A DNA stretch of 50,516 nucleotides from Bacteroidales bacterium. GTDB taxonomy: Bacteria; Bacteroidota; Bacteroidia; Bacteroidales; F082. Positions 1-8,220 of the stretch are shown piece by piece. The DNA lies in the NCBI GenBank assembly GCA_017645245.1, contig JAGCPG010000053.1, positions 1-50,516 of the forward strand. The letters are read 5' to 3'. A program made the translations under genes and the position numbers. Each line of letters begins with the position of its first letter. The first letter of the stretch is position 1. The notes beneath the pieces are model-generated. The model worked only from the letters and a program-made list of their open reading frames with translations, ran no database searches and was not told where the DNA came from.

Positions 1-305
1 ACCGTCCTGTCAGATCCCCTACCCATCGTCGCCTAGGTGGGCCGTCGCCCCGCCTACTAGCTAATGGGACGCATGCCCGTCCCGCACCGCATCGCTGCTT
101 TCGACAACCCGGGATGCCCCGGAATGTCGGCATGGGGTATTACCCGGCGTTTCCACCGGCTGTCCCCCAGTGCGGGGTTGGTTGCATACGCGTTACGCAC
201 CCGTGCGCCACTCTCACCACCCCGAAGGGTGGTTCCCGTCCGACTTGCAGGTATTAGGCCTGCCGCTAGCGTTCATCCTGAGCCAGGATCAAACTCTTCA
301 TTGTA
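1..305 (-). rRNA. rrs: 16S ribosomal RNA, 5' part (continues beyond the left edge)
   Basis: On the minus strand the sequence contains the universal 16S start (complement of positions 286-297 is AGAGTTTGATCC), followed by the Bacteroidota-type continuation GGATGAACGCTAGCGGCAGG. Reading leftwards come the expected V1/V2 helices and the conserved region around positions 1-30. About 300 nt of the gene are present; the rest lies outside the window. The mature 5' end is placed at about 305 by similarity and is approximate. Short reading frames here are not coding. Confidence 0.97.
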
Positions 306-484
306 TTATTGTTTTACTTTTTCTTTTTCCTGTTTTAGGGCTCCGCTATGATTCTTTGCTGTTCCTTACTCTCGAAACGGTTCGAGCCTCCCGGCTCCCC
401 GTCTCGGACTTATGCTGGCCTCAAGCTTTCAAAGAACTTCCCAAAGTTTCTGCTTCACTGTGCTTCCCTCGTTGTTTGGGACGG
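306..484 (-). other. rRNA leader (pre-16S 5' region)
   Basis: This non-coding stretch lies between the rRNA promoter and the 16S gene. It contains CTTTGGGAAGTTCTTTGAAAG on the minus strand, resembling antitermination/processing leaders upstream of 16S in Bacteroidota. Two overlapping hairpins are visible: CTCGAA/TTCGAG at 371-376 and 381-386 with a 4-nt loop, and GAGCC/GGCTC at 384-388 and 393-397 with a 4-nt loop. They share bases, so only one can form at a time. Processing or antitermination roles are inferred. Confidence 0.65.
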
Positions 485-514
485 CAAAAATACAGCAAAT
501 ATTTTTCTCCGCAA
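485..514 (-). promoter_or_regulatory. rRNA operon promoter
   Basis: The minus strand has a -7 element TATTTTTG (complement of 485-492) and TTG at -33 (complement of 512-514) with a 19-nt spacer, matching the Bacteroidota primary sigma pattern. Upstream (about 515-550) are long A and T tracts that could act like an UP element. Transcription would start near 481, giving a leader of about 175 nt. Confidence 0.65.
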
Positions 515-576
515 GCGTTTTTTTCAATTTTTTTTCAAAAAAATTATAATGGATTGAAGATCAAGGAATTATTTTT

Positions 577-1227
577 TCAAAGATTTTCGTCATTCAATTG
601 AAAAAAGGTGCCTTGACTCGTCAAATGCATCTTGATGGTGCCAATCAGTATGAAATTGATCAGGATGTTCTCAGCGCGTTTTCTATTAATAATAGGTGTA
701 AGCTCCAAAAACTCCTGAAGCGTGATGGAGGAGTGCTCTGAAAGGTAATGCAGCAGGGCCATCTCAGGCTCGGTGAACGAAATCTTGGTGAACTTTTTGT
801 TTTTCTGGTATTTCCAAACCTTCAGCAGGATGGGATCAGCCACCAGATTCTCGTCCTTGACCCTGACAAATACCTTGTATTCGCCCTGATTGTCAGGCGC
901 TTTGTGCTTGTCGTGCTCGTCTTTTGGGATGATGACCTCGAGCACCGTCTTTCCATTGATCTCCCATTCCTCGGTGGAATAAATGACTTTGGGCTGGCAA
1001 TACATCTCAGCGGCGGCCTGGATCATGTGGATCTCTTCGTCGCTTCTGACCCCGGCAATGGCACCGTTGTCCTTCACACCGACCAGAAGCCGACCGCCAT
1101 CGGTGTTGGCAAAGGCTGCCAGCGAACGCGCAATCCTCCGACTGTCGGAAATCTCAAATTTGAAATCCAATTGCTGATGCTCGCCCTCTGCGATCAAATT
1201 TTGTATGTGCTTATCCGGGTTTTTCAT
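577..1227 (-). CDS. AlbA_2/Schlafen-type ATP-binding domain protein
   Basis: A 216-residue protein. Residues about 14-130 match the AlbA_2 (formerly AAA_4) domain also found in Schlafen proteins: the early EGEHQQLDFK stretch, the alanine-rich helix with AFANTDGG, and the following LLVGVKD strand. The C-terminal 70 residues look like a winged helix. Family members are often annotated as putative transcriptional regulators or nucleic-acid-binding proteins, but their role is mostly unproven. The frame could open at a GTG one codon upstream; the ATG at 1227 is preferred. It is expressed from a TAATTTTG -7 element (1235-1242) and points toward the rRNA promoter, with its stop only about 60 bp from the rRNA -33 element. 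No clear terminator separates them. Confidence 0.85.
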   Translation of the reverse strand: MKNPDKHIQNLIAEGEHQQLDFKFEISDSRRIARSLAAFANTDGGRLLVGVKDNGAIAGVRSDEEIHMIQAAAEMYCQPKVIYSTEEWEINGKTVLEVIIPKDEHDKHKAPDNQGEYKVFVRVKDENLVADPILLKVWKYQKNKKFTKISFTEPEMALLHYLSEHSSITLQEFLELTPIINRKRAENILINFILIGTIKMHLTSQGTFFQLNDENL

Positions 1228-1234
1228 CACGCTG

Positions 1235-1242
1235 CAAAATTA
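1235..1242 (-). promoter_or_regulatory. -7 element of the AlbA_2 gene
   Basis: CAAAATTA on the plus strand reads TAATTTTG on the minus strand and fits TAnnTTTG. It lies 7 bp upstream of the ATG at 1227, so the leader would be very short. No convincing -33 element was seen. Confidence 0.5.
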
Positions 1243-1814
1243 CAAATTTGTCCGAATCGGAAAAAATAGGGGAGTCGAATTAAGGCCGTTTTTAAGCCCG
1301 CTGAACAACCCTGTTTTTCGACCTTGTCATACCTCAACCAAACGTGAAATCGTTGAAAATATGAGGTTGTTACAAAATTAATACTGTTAAAACATTGAAT
1401 TTACAAAAATAAACACAAATAATTTAAACGAATAAAAATCAAGAAATTAAGTAATAAATTACAATAGTAAAATATACAAATACAAATGTAATATTCAGTA
1501 TTGAAATAAAAAATCAATAAAAAGTCATAGAATTAAATATAAATATCAAAATATCAGTATTTTATAAATAAATATCTAAAGAAAAATATGAATGATTAGG
1601 TGTGATTTTGAATATTTTTGTGATTATTTATTAATGATAAATAAAATATTGAAAATAAAATAAATAAATAATATAAAATCATGTAAAACTTCAATGAATT
1701 AAGAAATAATAAATAATTTACAAAAATAAAATTGAATTTCTTGGATTTTGTAAAGAAATAATTTTTACTTTTGTAACGATCAAACGATGTAGAATCGAAA
1801 AAAATCGGGACATT
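1243..1814. other. AT-rich intergenic region
   Basis: This spacer of about 570 bp separates divergent genes. From about 1360 to 1800 it is extremely AT-rich, with short A/T runs and repeated aaataaata-type motifs, unlike the roughly 50% GC coding DNA around it. A 79-codon minus-strand frame in it is low-complexity Phe/Tyr/Leu/Ile/Asn and is not credible as a gene. I found no tRNA, DnaA-box cluster, tandem repeat with a fixed period, or transposon end. It may be regulatory DNA for the downstream XRE-type gene or a site for AT-binding proteins; that is inference. Confidence 0.6.
1766..1773 (+). promoter_or_regulatory. -7 element of the XRE-type regulator gene
   Basis: TACTTTTG fits TAnnTTTG and lies 41 bp upstream of the ATG at 1815. 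It is at the downstream edge of the AT-rich spacer. Confidence 0.55.
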
Positions 1815-2231
1815 ATGAAAGACAGGATTGCTCATATCATGAAAGCGAAAAACCTAAAGGCAACGGATTTTGCTACTTTGTTGGGGGTACAACCTTCCGG
1901 CGTTTCGCATATTTTGGCTGGCCGAAACAAGCCGAGCCTTGAGTTCGTCAAGAAGATCAAGGAGACGTTTCCTGAGTATAATTTGGACTGGATTATTTTT
2001 GGAACGGGCCCCATGACCACCTCTGAGCCTTTCAAAGAACCCTCACCAATTACCCCGAATGTGTCCCCCGCTGAATCGGATTTGCTGCCTTTCGACTTTG
2101 ATGCCGATACCGAGAATGGAGTTCTCACGGATCCAACCGAAATGCCAAACGATCCCGTGAAAGACGCCGGTGTGAAATCGATGCTCATTCTTTACGAGGA
2201 TGGGACCTTTGAAACCTATTCACCAAGATAG
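1815..2231 (+). CDS. XRE-family helix-turn-helix regulator
   Basis: A 138-residue protein. Residues about 3-62 form an XRE/Cro-type DNA-binding domain: an N-terminal helix, the ATDFATLLGVQPSGVSHIL helix-turn-helix, then NKPSLEFVKKIKETFPEYNLDWIIFG. Ending on the LDW(I/L)I.G motif is typical of Bacteroidota regulators of this class. The remaining 75 residues are acidic and proline-rich and match no domain I know; they could be a flexible partner-binding tail. It stands alone, with its own promoter at 1766-1773 and a GC-containing inverted repeat 20 bp after the stop. Target genes are unknown; autoregulation through the AT-rich upstream spacer is possible. Confidence 0.85.
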   Translation: MKDRIAHIMKAKNLKATDFATLLGVQPSGVSHILAGRNKPSLEFVKKIKETFPEYNLDWIIFGTGPMTTSEPFKEPSPITPNVSPAESDLLPFDFDADTENGVLTDPTEMPNDPVKDAGVKSMLILYEDGTFETYSPR

Positions 2232-2251
2232 CATTTGGCTCTTTTATTTAA

Positions 2252-2268
2252 ATAAGGTGTCGCCTTAT
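2252..2268 (+). repeat. Inverted repeat between the regulator and nrnA
   Basis: ATAAGG (2252-2257) and CCTTAT (2263-2268) flank a 5-nt loop. The centre lies about 25 bp upstream of the nrnA -7 element, so the site covers the expected -33 region. It could be an operator for nrnA or a weak terminator for the regulator gene; there is no clear T-tract. Confidence 0.4.
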
Positions 2269-2281
2269 CAAGAATAATGCT

Positions 2282-2289
2282 TACCTTTG
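2282..2289 (+). promoter_or_regulatory. -7 element of the nrnA operon
   Basis: TACCTTTG is a perfect TAnnTTTG. A longer reading frame could start at the TTG at 2287-2289, but that codon lies inside this element, so translation must begin downstream, at the ATG at 2308. Confidence 0.65.
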
Positions 2290-2307
2290 CAAATTATTTT
2301 GGCCAAA

Positions 2308-3330
2308 ATGCAAAGAGAACAGTTTTTTGAAGCGTTAGATACTGTGATTCAGTCTCCTAAGCGATTCGCAGTTGTGTCGCACGTCAACCCTGACGGCGAT
2401 GCCATCGGATCATCGCTGGCATTTGCACAGTTTCTCAAAAAATTCGGACACGAAGCAGAAGTAATGGTTTCCAACGACTTTCCAGATTTTTTAGCTTGGA
2501 TGCCAGGCGCTTGCAATATCCATATCTATGATAAAGCTTCTGAGACCTGTGACCAGATCCTGAATGTCGCTGACGTTCTGGTGATCTTGGATTTTAACCA
2601 TAGCTCTCGTTCCGGATTGATTCAAGAAACTCTTAATAAGCTGAATACCAAAAAGATACTTATCGATCATCATCGTGATACTGACCTGAGCCAATTCTTC
2701 TGTGCCTTGTCTGAGACAAACGTCTCAAGTACCTCGGAACTGGTGGCTGAGGTGGTCATGCATTATGGGGAGCAATATCTGGATGAATCCATCGCCACCA
2801 ACCTTTTGGTGGGTATCATGACCGATACGGGATCGTTTTCCCATTCCATCTATCATTCCGAAACGCTCGCCATTTGTGCCAAATTGATCGATAAGTCGAT
2901 ATCGTACAATCAGATACATCAACTTGTATATGATACCTTCTCCGAAGGAAGGCTGCGCTTGCTGGGCTATTCCATTAGCAACAAGATGGAAGTGTTGGAC
3001 GAATATGCCACGGCAATCATCGCTTTGAGCAAGGAGGAGTTAGCACAGTTTAATTATCAAGTTGGTGATACTGAGGGTGTTGTAAATTTCCCTTTGAACA
3101 TGAAGAAGATCAGAATGTCGGTGTTGGTGACGGAGCGTCAGGGAATTATCAGGCTCTCGTTTCGCTCGAAAGGGAATTTCTCGGTCCACGAGTTGGCCAA
3201 CAAGTACTTCAATGGCGGTGGTCATACCAATGCGGCGGGCGGCACGCTCACCTGCAGCCTGGAGAAGGCTTTGGAGCTGTTGCATCAGGTGCTTCCCGAG
3301 TATAAGGAGAAGCTAAATCAAATCGGCTGA
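2308..3330 (+). CDS. nrnA: DHH-family bifunctional oligoribonuclease/PAP phosphatase
   Basis: A 340-residue protein of the DHH/DHHA1 phosphoesterase family. It degrades short RNA oligonucleotides (nanoRNA) and dephosphorylates pAp in Bacillus and Mycobacterium homologues. Visible motifs: HVNPDGDAIGSSLA near residue 30 (metal-binding DxD), a second aspartate in LDFNHSSRSG, the signature DHH in LIDHHRDTD, and the DHHA1 glycine-rich loop GGGHTNAAGG near the C-terminus. Length is typical. The start at 2308 was chosen because an upstream TTG lies within the promoter. The GldI-like gene follows after 5 bp, an arrangement also known beside gldI in Flavobacterium, so the three genes to 4770 probably form one operon. 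Confidence 0.93.
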   Translation: MQREQFFEALDTVIQSPKRFAVVSHVNPDGDAIGSSLAFAQFLKKFGHEAEVMVSNDFPDFLAWMPGACNIHIYDKASETCDQILNVADVLVILDFNHSSRSGLIQETLNKLNTKKILIDHHRDTDLSQFFCALSETNVSSTSELVAEVVMHYGEQYLDESIATNLLVGIMTDTGSFSHSIYHSETLAICAKLIDKSISYNQIHQLVYDTFSEGRLRLLGYSISNKMEVLDEYATAIIALSKEELAQFNYQVGDTEGVVNFPLNMKKIRMSVLVTERQGIIRLSFRSKGNFSVHELANKYFNGGGHTNAAGGTLTCSLEKALELLHQVLPEYKEKLNQIG

Positions 3331-3335
3331 CGAAG

Positions 3336-3863
3336 ATGAAAAGCGTTTGGATGATCGTGGTTTTGGCGGTAGGCATACTGCTTCAGTCCTGTGCCGAAAA
3401 GCCGAAGGAAAAACAGCAAGTTTCTGATACACAGATCAAAGAGAGTCTTGAAAAAGCCAACCGGTATCTGGTGAACGACGAGGAGGAGGACATCCAAAAT
3501 TACATTGCCCGTCATCAGTTGGACATGGTGTCCACGGGCACGGGCATGCGTTATCAGATCTTGCAGGCGGGTTCAGGAGAACAGATTAAGCCTGGTCAAA
3601 CGGTTACCATGGAGTACGTGTTGAACGATATCACGGGCGATATTATTTATTCATCTGAAAATGATGGTGTTATGAAGGCTGTGGTAGGTTGTGGCGATGT
3701 GGTATCCGGCTTGGATGAAGCGTTGAGGCATTTGCACTTAGGCGACGTGGCCAAGGTGATCGTGCCCTCGCATTTGGCTTACGGTTTGCTGGGCGATCAA
3801 AAGGACATTCCACCCCGATCCACCTTGATCTACACCATCAAAATCATCAAAGTTGAAATTTAA
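3336..3863 (+). CDS. GldI-like FKBP-type peptidyl-prolyl isomerase lipoprotein
   Basis: A 175-residue protein with a lipoprotein signal peptide (lipobox LLQSC, Cys about 19), then a linker of about 50 residues and a C-terminal FKBP domain (residues about 70-175). FKBP signatures include GQTVTMEYV, the VVSGLDEAL helix that follows the binding-pocket valine, and HLAYG near the end. It would catalyse cis-trans isomerisation of X-Pro bonds outside the inner membrane. The closest described relative I recognise is GldI, a lipoprotein needed for gliding in Flavobacterium. Gliding itself is not implied here, since many Bacteroidales keep this gene without gliding; a folding role for exported proteins is more cautious. 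Confidence 0.85.
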   Translation: MKSVWMIVVLAVGILLQSCAEKPKEKQQVSDTQIKESLEKANRYLVNDEEEDIQNYIARHQLDMVSTGTGMRYQILQAGSGEQIKPGQTVTMEYVLNDITGDIIYSSENDGVMKAVVGCGDVVSGLDEALRHLHLGDVAKVIVPSHLAYGLLGDQKDIPPRSTLIYTIKIIKVEI

Positions 3864-3897
3864 TTCATTTATTCACAATAACTTAAATCAATTACTA

Positions 3898-4770
3898 ATG
3901 AAAAGAAGCATTTATTTGGCGGCGATGAGCCTCCTGCTGTCCGCAACGGTGATCTCCTGCGGTCAGAAGTCTCCGTTCCCGGGTTACAAACCCACAGGAA
4001 CCGGATTGTATTACAAGGAAATTGTCAAGGGTACTGGCAAAGCTTTGGAAATGAACGATGTCGTCAGGGTGAAACTGGCCTATTACATCAACGACTCGTT
4101 ACTTTTCACAACCGATAACCTTCCTGAGCCCGCTTACGACCTCATTCATGAATCCATCTTCCAAGGTGACCTTTACGAAGGCTTTAAGATGATGCATGTG
4201 GGTGACTCCATGTCGTTCATGATCAATGCCGATTCGGTGTTCCGCAAGCAATTCCACACTCCTGTCCTTCCTGAGTTTGTCACTCCCGAGGCCTATCTGC
4301 GCTGGGAAGTCAAGGTGGAGGACGCCATGACGGAAGAAGCCTTCCAACAGAAGAAGATGGATGAGGCTGCAGCCTTGCAGCAGCAGGCCAATGATGTATT
4401 CCAAGCCTATCTTTCGGCCAATGGCATTACCACTGAACCTCAGGAAAGCGGTTTGGTGTATGTTTGCACGAAGCCCGGCAAAGGCCCGAAACCTGGCTAC
4501 AAACAGCATGTGAAGGTTCATTATACCGGCAAGTTGCTTGACGGCACTGTATTTGATTCCTCAGTAGAACGTGGCGAACCGATTGAATTCGAACTTGGCG
4601 TTGGTCAGGTGATTCCCGGTTGGGACGAAGGTATTGCCTTGATGAGCAAAGGTGAGAAGGGCGTGCTCTACATTCCTTCGAACCTCGCCTACGGCGCACG
4701 CCAGGCTGGTGAGTTGATCAAGCCTTACTCAAATTTGATGTTCGAAGTTGAATTGGTTGATTTCAAATGA
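3898..4770 (+). CDS. FKBP-type peptidyl-prolyl isomerase lipoprotein with two FKBP-like domains
   Basis: A 290-residue protein. The frame extends upstream to 3853 inside the previous gene, but the ATG at 3898 begins a clear lipoprotein signal (lipobox ATVISC). Residues about 35-150 look like a divergent FKBP-like domain with poor pocket conservation. Residues about 185-290 form a canonical FKBP domain: VKVHYTGKLLDGTVFDSS, VGQVIPGWDEGIALMSKGEK and IPSNLAYG, with the catalytic-pocket Tyr, Phe, Asp, Val-Ile and Trp present. It is the third gene of the nrnA operon. Its last 8 bp overlap the 3' end of the converging O-antigen ligase-like gene. Confidence 0.9.
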   Translation: MKRSIYLAAMSLLLSATVISCGQKSPFPGYKPTGTGLYYKEIVKGTGKALEMNDVVRVKLAYYINDSLLFTTDNLPEPAYDLIHESIFQGDLYEGFKMMHVGDSMSFMINADSVFRKQFHTPVLPEFVTPEAYLRWEVKVEDAMTEEAFQQKKMDEAAALQQQANDVFQAYLSANGITTEPQESGLVYVCTKPGKGPKPGYKQHVKVHYTGKLLDGTVFDSSVERGEPIEFELGVGQVIPGWDEGIALMSKGEKGVLYIPSNLAYGARQAGELIKPYSNLMFEVELVDFK

Positions 4771-6199
4771 TTTCCTCGAACTTCTCCTGATTTGCGTAAT
4801 ACAGATCAATGACCACGATGAGCGCGGCGCAGCTCCAAACCGGAACGGCTAGCTTGTCGGTGTCGAGGAAGTTGTTCAGGAAACCGTGAACAAAATAACT
4901 GAAGAAAGCCAGGGTGGATCCAAGAACCAACACCTTGGCTTTTTTGTTTTTTGCCTTTTTATAGGCATTCAAGCCAGTATAAATCACCGCGATGACAAAT
5001 GCCAACACCAGCATGACCCCGATGAATCCCTGTTCGGCCAAAGGTCCGAAATACTCGCTGTGGGCATTGCCGGCGTCGCCGACGTTGGTGCTGATGTCGG
5101 TCTTTTCCTTTGACCTCTGATAGGGGGCGTACACAAACTGATAGGTTCCCGGACCCCAGCCAAACATCGGGTGTTGGGCAAAGAGACGGAAGGCTGATTG
5201 CCAACGGTTGATGCGTTCCAGGTTGGAAGTGTCGGTGGAGATGTTTGTGATGGATTGGATATTTTCGACCACATCGCCCGAGGCGTCCTGGTTGTTGCGC
5301 TCAAGCGCGTCGATGATCTGATGTTGGAAGGTAAAGAAAAGACCCACGAGGATGACGAAAATGCCGAAAACCCATCTGAATTTGATCTTCAGCAACACGC
5401 AAGCGAGCATGACCAAGGCAGCGGCGAGGCTGACCCAGGCGGCACGGCAGCTGGACAGGATCATGGCGACGCTGAGGAGGATGATGACAGCCAGAATCAG
5501 GATCTTTCGTTTGGCCTTTATTCCAGGAATGAGCGCGTAGGTGATGGCGTAAATCAGGTAAATGGCCAATGCGGCTCCGTAGGCGGTGTGGTCGTTGTAG
5601 AACGGCGTCATGACCCAGTGGGCGGAGTGGTTGTCAAATCCATGCTGGGAGTGGTTGATGATGGTATAGACCACCACGATGCAGAGGCTTGCCATGTAAA
5701 GCCAGATGAACCAGTCGATGTACTTGGGCTTCTTGAAAAGCAACGCGCAGAAGAAGAATGACGGCACGATGAACCAAAGCCTGGAGGCGATGAATTTGAT
5801 GGAGACCAACGGCAGCTCACTGGTGATGGCGGTGACAGCCATCCAGATGAACATGCAATAGATGATTACGGACACAGGGTGCCTGGCGATGTTTCGGTCA
5901 TATTGTCCGTCGTAAAGCAGTTTGGCTATAAACAGCACGAGCACACCGGCCAACAGCGGTTCGGCCGGAAGTGACACGGTTAGCCCGCTATATCTTTCGA
6001 AAAGAAGCGAAAGCGGCACGACGAAGCTGACGAGCATCATAGCCTTGTCGAGCGAGAAGATGTAAAGGAGCAGAATGCCCACTACGACAGGCGTGGCAAA
6101 GAACATGTAGTTGTTGCGTTTGACAACAAAATACAAGGATATTGCGACAAAAAGCGCCGCAATGAGGTAGAGCCATCCTATCTTAGCCTTGTTGCTCAT
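4763..6199 (-). CDS. O-antigen ligase/polymerase family membrane protein (Wzy_C)
   Basis: A 478-residue polytopic membrane protein with about a dozen hydrophobic segments. The large extracytoplasmic loop and following helix carry Wzy_C-type residues: HPMFGWGPGTY, then a conserved HSEYFGPLAEQGFIG (histidine followed by an acidic residue). Family members join or polymerise undecaprenyl-linked surface glycans on the periplasmic face. Sequence alone does not separate a WaaL-type ligase from a Wzy polymerase. The start overlaps the stop of the upstream Wzz gene by ATGA, so the two are translationally coupled. With the flippase and two Wzz proteins it forms a polysaccharide export and assembly cluster. 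Confidence 0.85.
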   Translation of the reverse strand: MSNKAKIGWLYLIAALFVAISLYFVVKRNNYMFFATPVVVGILLLYIFSLDKAMMLVSFVVPLSLLFERYSGLTVSLPAEPLLAGVLVLFIAKLLYDGQYDRNIARHPVSVIIYCMFIWMAVTAITSELPLVSIKFIASRLWFIVPSFFFCALLFKKPKYIDWFIWLYMASLCIVVVYTIINHSQHGFDNHSAHWVMTPFYNDHTAYGAALAIYLIYAITYALIPGIKAKRKILILAVIILLSVAMILSSCRAAWVSLAAALVMLACVLLKIKFRWVFGIFVILVGLFFTFQHQIIDALERNNQDASGDVVENIQSITNISTDTSNLERINRWQSAFRLFAQHPMFGWGPGTYQFVYAPYQRSKEKTDISTNVGDAGNAHSEYFGPLAEQGFIGVMLVLAFVIAVIYTGLNAYKKAKNKKAKVLVLGSTLAFFSYFVHGFLNNFLDTDKLAVPVWSCAALIVVIDLYYANQEKFEEII

Positions 6200-7131
6200 T
6201 TATCAGTCGAAATGAATCTTTTTCTGTTTTCAATGATGAAAATCGTAAGGATGGAGATCAGCATGGCTCCAAGACCCGAGATTACCACAATGACCCATCT
6301 GACAGGATAGGCTTTCTTGTCGGCAGGATAGGGCTCGGTGATGATGTTGGAATAGGAGAGGTTCCCAAGGAAAAACCTTTGGTTTTGTTCATAAACTTCC
6401 TTGATCTCGGTATAGGATCTGGTCTCGGCAATGATCTTGTTTTCAAGATCAACTTGGTCGGGACCGTATTTCTCCAAGTTGTGCATCAGTTCGGTGGCTT
6501 TGGGTGAACCGGCGAGATAAGCCCTGGTAACCTCACGGCTTTGTTGCTGGTAGTTGGCGATGCCGTAGTTGGAACCCAACTCAACCAACTGTTGCTTCCA
6601 GTTGTCAATGTCCTGTTGCTTGAACTCAAGCTGTTTCGCATACATGTTCAGAACCTCGGCCGTCTTGATTCGGTGGAGTGTGTTGATTTTTTTGTCGAAG
6701 AAATACAGAATGTCCTTTGCAATGTTGCATGCAGTTACCGGATCCATGTCGTTGACCACGATGGAGACGGCATCGTATGGGGTCTTGGAGATCTTGATCC
6801 TCTCATGATACAGGTACATCATGTAGGATTTGGCATATTCGTAGTTACGGTCAATGCCGTAATGGGTCCAAAGGTCATACTTCTCAATGATGGAATCGAC
6901 GATTGACTGAGAGTTGATGATCTGAAGCATCTGCTCAGTCTCGCTTTCCTCGGAATAGGGAGCGATGTTGGCAGGATAGGCGATGGCCTCGGACCTGTAG
7001 AGCGGCGTGATGAACGTCGAGCTTGAGAAGATAGCGCCACAACAGGCAGCAATGGCCGTGATGATAAGGATATGCCACTTCCGTTTGAAAATCAGCTGAA
7101 GAAGAGAGAGGTTGTTGTAATTGTTATCCAT
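6196..7131 (-). CDS. Wzz/chain-length determinant-family protein (second paralogue)
   Basis: A 311-residue protein with the Wzz layout: a short cytoplasmic N-terminus, TM1 at about residues 17-37 (ILIITAIAACCGAIF) followed by FITPLYRSEA, a periplasmic coiled region of about 220 residues, and TM2 at about 280-302 preceded by PYPADKKAYPVRW, the proline-rich segment typical of the family. There is no kinase domain. It is homologous to the next gene upstream: both carry (F)ITPLYRS, a TEQMLQ(I/V)(I/L)NS block and HYGI. Such proteins set glycan chain length by oligomerising around the polymerase; the downstream polymerase/ligase gene overlaps its stop codon. Confidence 0.85.
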   Translation of the reverse strand: MDNNYNNLSLLQLIFKRKWHILIITAIAACCGAIFSSSTFITPLYRSEAIAYPANIAPYSEESETEQMLQIINSQSIVDSIIEKYDLWTHYGIDRNYEYAKSYMMYLYHERIKISKTPYDAVSIVVNDMDPVTACNIAKDILYFFDKKINTLHRIKTAEVLNMYAKQLEFKQQDIDNWKQQLVELGSNYGIANYQQQSREVTRAYLAGSPKATELMHNLEKYGPDQVDLENKIIAETRSYTEIKEVYEQNQRFFLGNLSYSNIITEPYPADKKAYPVRWVIVVISGLGAMLISILTIFIIENRKRFISTDK

Positions 7132-7145
7132 AAGTTATTGTGTTT

Positions 7146-8144
7146 TTATTTCTTATCAATTAATTCCAAAATTAGGACCGTGAGAAGGAAGGTCGAGATG
7201 ACGGTGACGATCACGATGAGCCACCTGTTGGGATAGGCCTTGTATTCCGCTTGGATCGCCGAGGTAACCAAAAACTTGTGGGGAAGGATCTGGGTGGCAT
7301 CCACCTTGGCTTCCTCGTACTTGGTCTTGATGAGCGAAAGCTGAAGGCGATCGTGGTCGAGTTTTTCGCTGATGGCGTAGTAGGCACCGCCGTATTTCGC
7401 CAAAATGTCGAGCTGGCCTTGGAGGTTCTTTACGCCTTGGGTGTTGCTTCGGCCCAATTCAACGGCGAGCTGCTGGGTAAGCATCTCCACCTGCGATTCG
7501 TAGTCGAAAACGCCTAGGGAACGAAGTGTATTGAGGGAGTCTTCCAATGCGGCCATTTCGGCGCAAAGACTGAAATATTCGTTTTCCACCAACTGGAAAG
7601 CCTTGACGGCGACTTCCTTCTGCATGTTGTTCATGGTGGTGTCGAACAGGTCGGCGATCTCATTGGCCATCTGGGCAGCCAGTGCTGGGTCGGAATCCAA
7701 AACTGTGATTTTCACAGCGTTGTATTCCGTCTTGCGGAACTTGATCCGGCTGTCATATAATGCATTGAGTCTGGTGTAAGGATATTTCTCTGTCGGACTG
7801 ATGCCATAATGCTCCATGAGGTTGAAACGCTCAATGACCTTGTCGCGGACACGGTTGGAGTTGAGCACCTGAAGCATCTGCTCAGTCTGTTCGTTCTCTC
7901 CGAATTCCAAGATGTCCTTGTTCGATTGGTATGTGGTGCTGATCAACACCTTTGAGATGGAATTGCTTGAGGTGGGATAGAGGATGACCGATGATCGGTA
8001 AAGTGGCGTGATGAACAACGGGGAACTAAAAAGAAAGGCTAATAGGGCGGCTGCAATCAAAATAATCAAGACGCTCTTTCTGTATTTCAGCAACAGCTTA
8101 AAAAGGTATTCAGAATTGAATGAGTCCTTTTGTTTATCGTCCAT
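7146..8144 (-). CDS. Wzz/chain-length determinant-family protein (first paralogue)
   Basis: A 332-residue protein. The open frame extends to 8246, but its first 34 codons cover the promoter at 8173-8207, so the ATG at 8144 (MDDKQKDSF) is the start. TM1 spans about residues 20-42, followed by LFITPLYRSSV. The periplasmic part is largely helical, and TM2 at about 305-325 follows QAEYKAYPNRW, the usual Wzz proline segment. It differs from its paralogue by a longer insert after TM1 (about 20 residues). The second paralogue begins 14 bp downstream. The two may make hetero-oligomers or give two modal lengths; this is inferred. Confidence 0.85.
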   Translation of the reverse strand: MDDKQKDSFNSEYLFKLLLKYRKSVLIILIAAALLAFLFSSPLFITPLYRSSVILYPTSSNSISKVLISTTYQSNKDILEFGENEQTEQMLQVLNSNRVRDKVIERFNLMEHYGISPTEKYPYTRLNALYDSRIKFRKTEYNAVKITVLDSDPALAAQMANEIADLFDTTMNNMQKEVAVKAFQLVENEYFSLCAEMAALEDSLNTLRSLGVFDYESQVEMLTQQLAVELGRSNTQGVKNLQGQLDILAKYGGAYYAISEKLDHDRLQLSLIKTKYEEAKVDATQILPHKFLVTSAIQAEYKAYPNRWLIVIVTVISTFLLTVLILELIDKK

Positions 8145-8172
8145 AAAAAAATGCAATTCTTGAATGAAACGA

Positions 8173-8207
8173 CAAAGATACGACAATTCATTGAAATGGC
8201 AAGCAAA
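8173..8207 (-). promoter_or_regulatory. Promoter of the wzz-wzz-ligase genes
   Basis: The minus strand has TATCTTTG (complement of 8173-8180) and TTTG (complement of 8204-8207), 23 nt apart. It lies between the flippase stop (8221) and the first wzz start (8144), so these three genes can be transcribed separately from the flippase. Confidence 0.55.
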
Positions 8208-8220
8208 AAATGGTTTTCGG

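Noticed and set aside
64-601. Plus-strand reading frames across the 16S gene and leader
   Set aside because: They lie antisense to rRNA and its leader, and the translations have no domain or normal composition.
1360-1800. Possible replication origin in the AT-rich region
   Set aside because: No cluster of DnaA boxes and no dnaA, dnaN or similar gene nearby.
1596-1835. 79-codon minus-strand frame in the AT-rich spacer
   Set aside because: Low-complexity Phe/Tyr/Asn/Leu product expected by chance from AT-rich DNA; it also covers the regulator's promoter and start.
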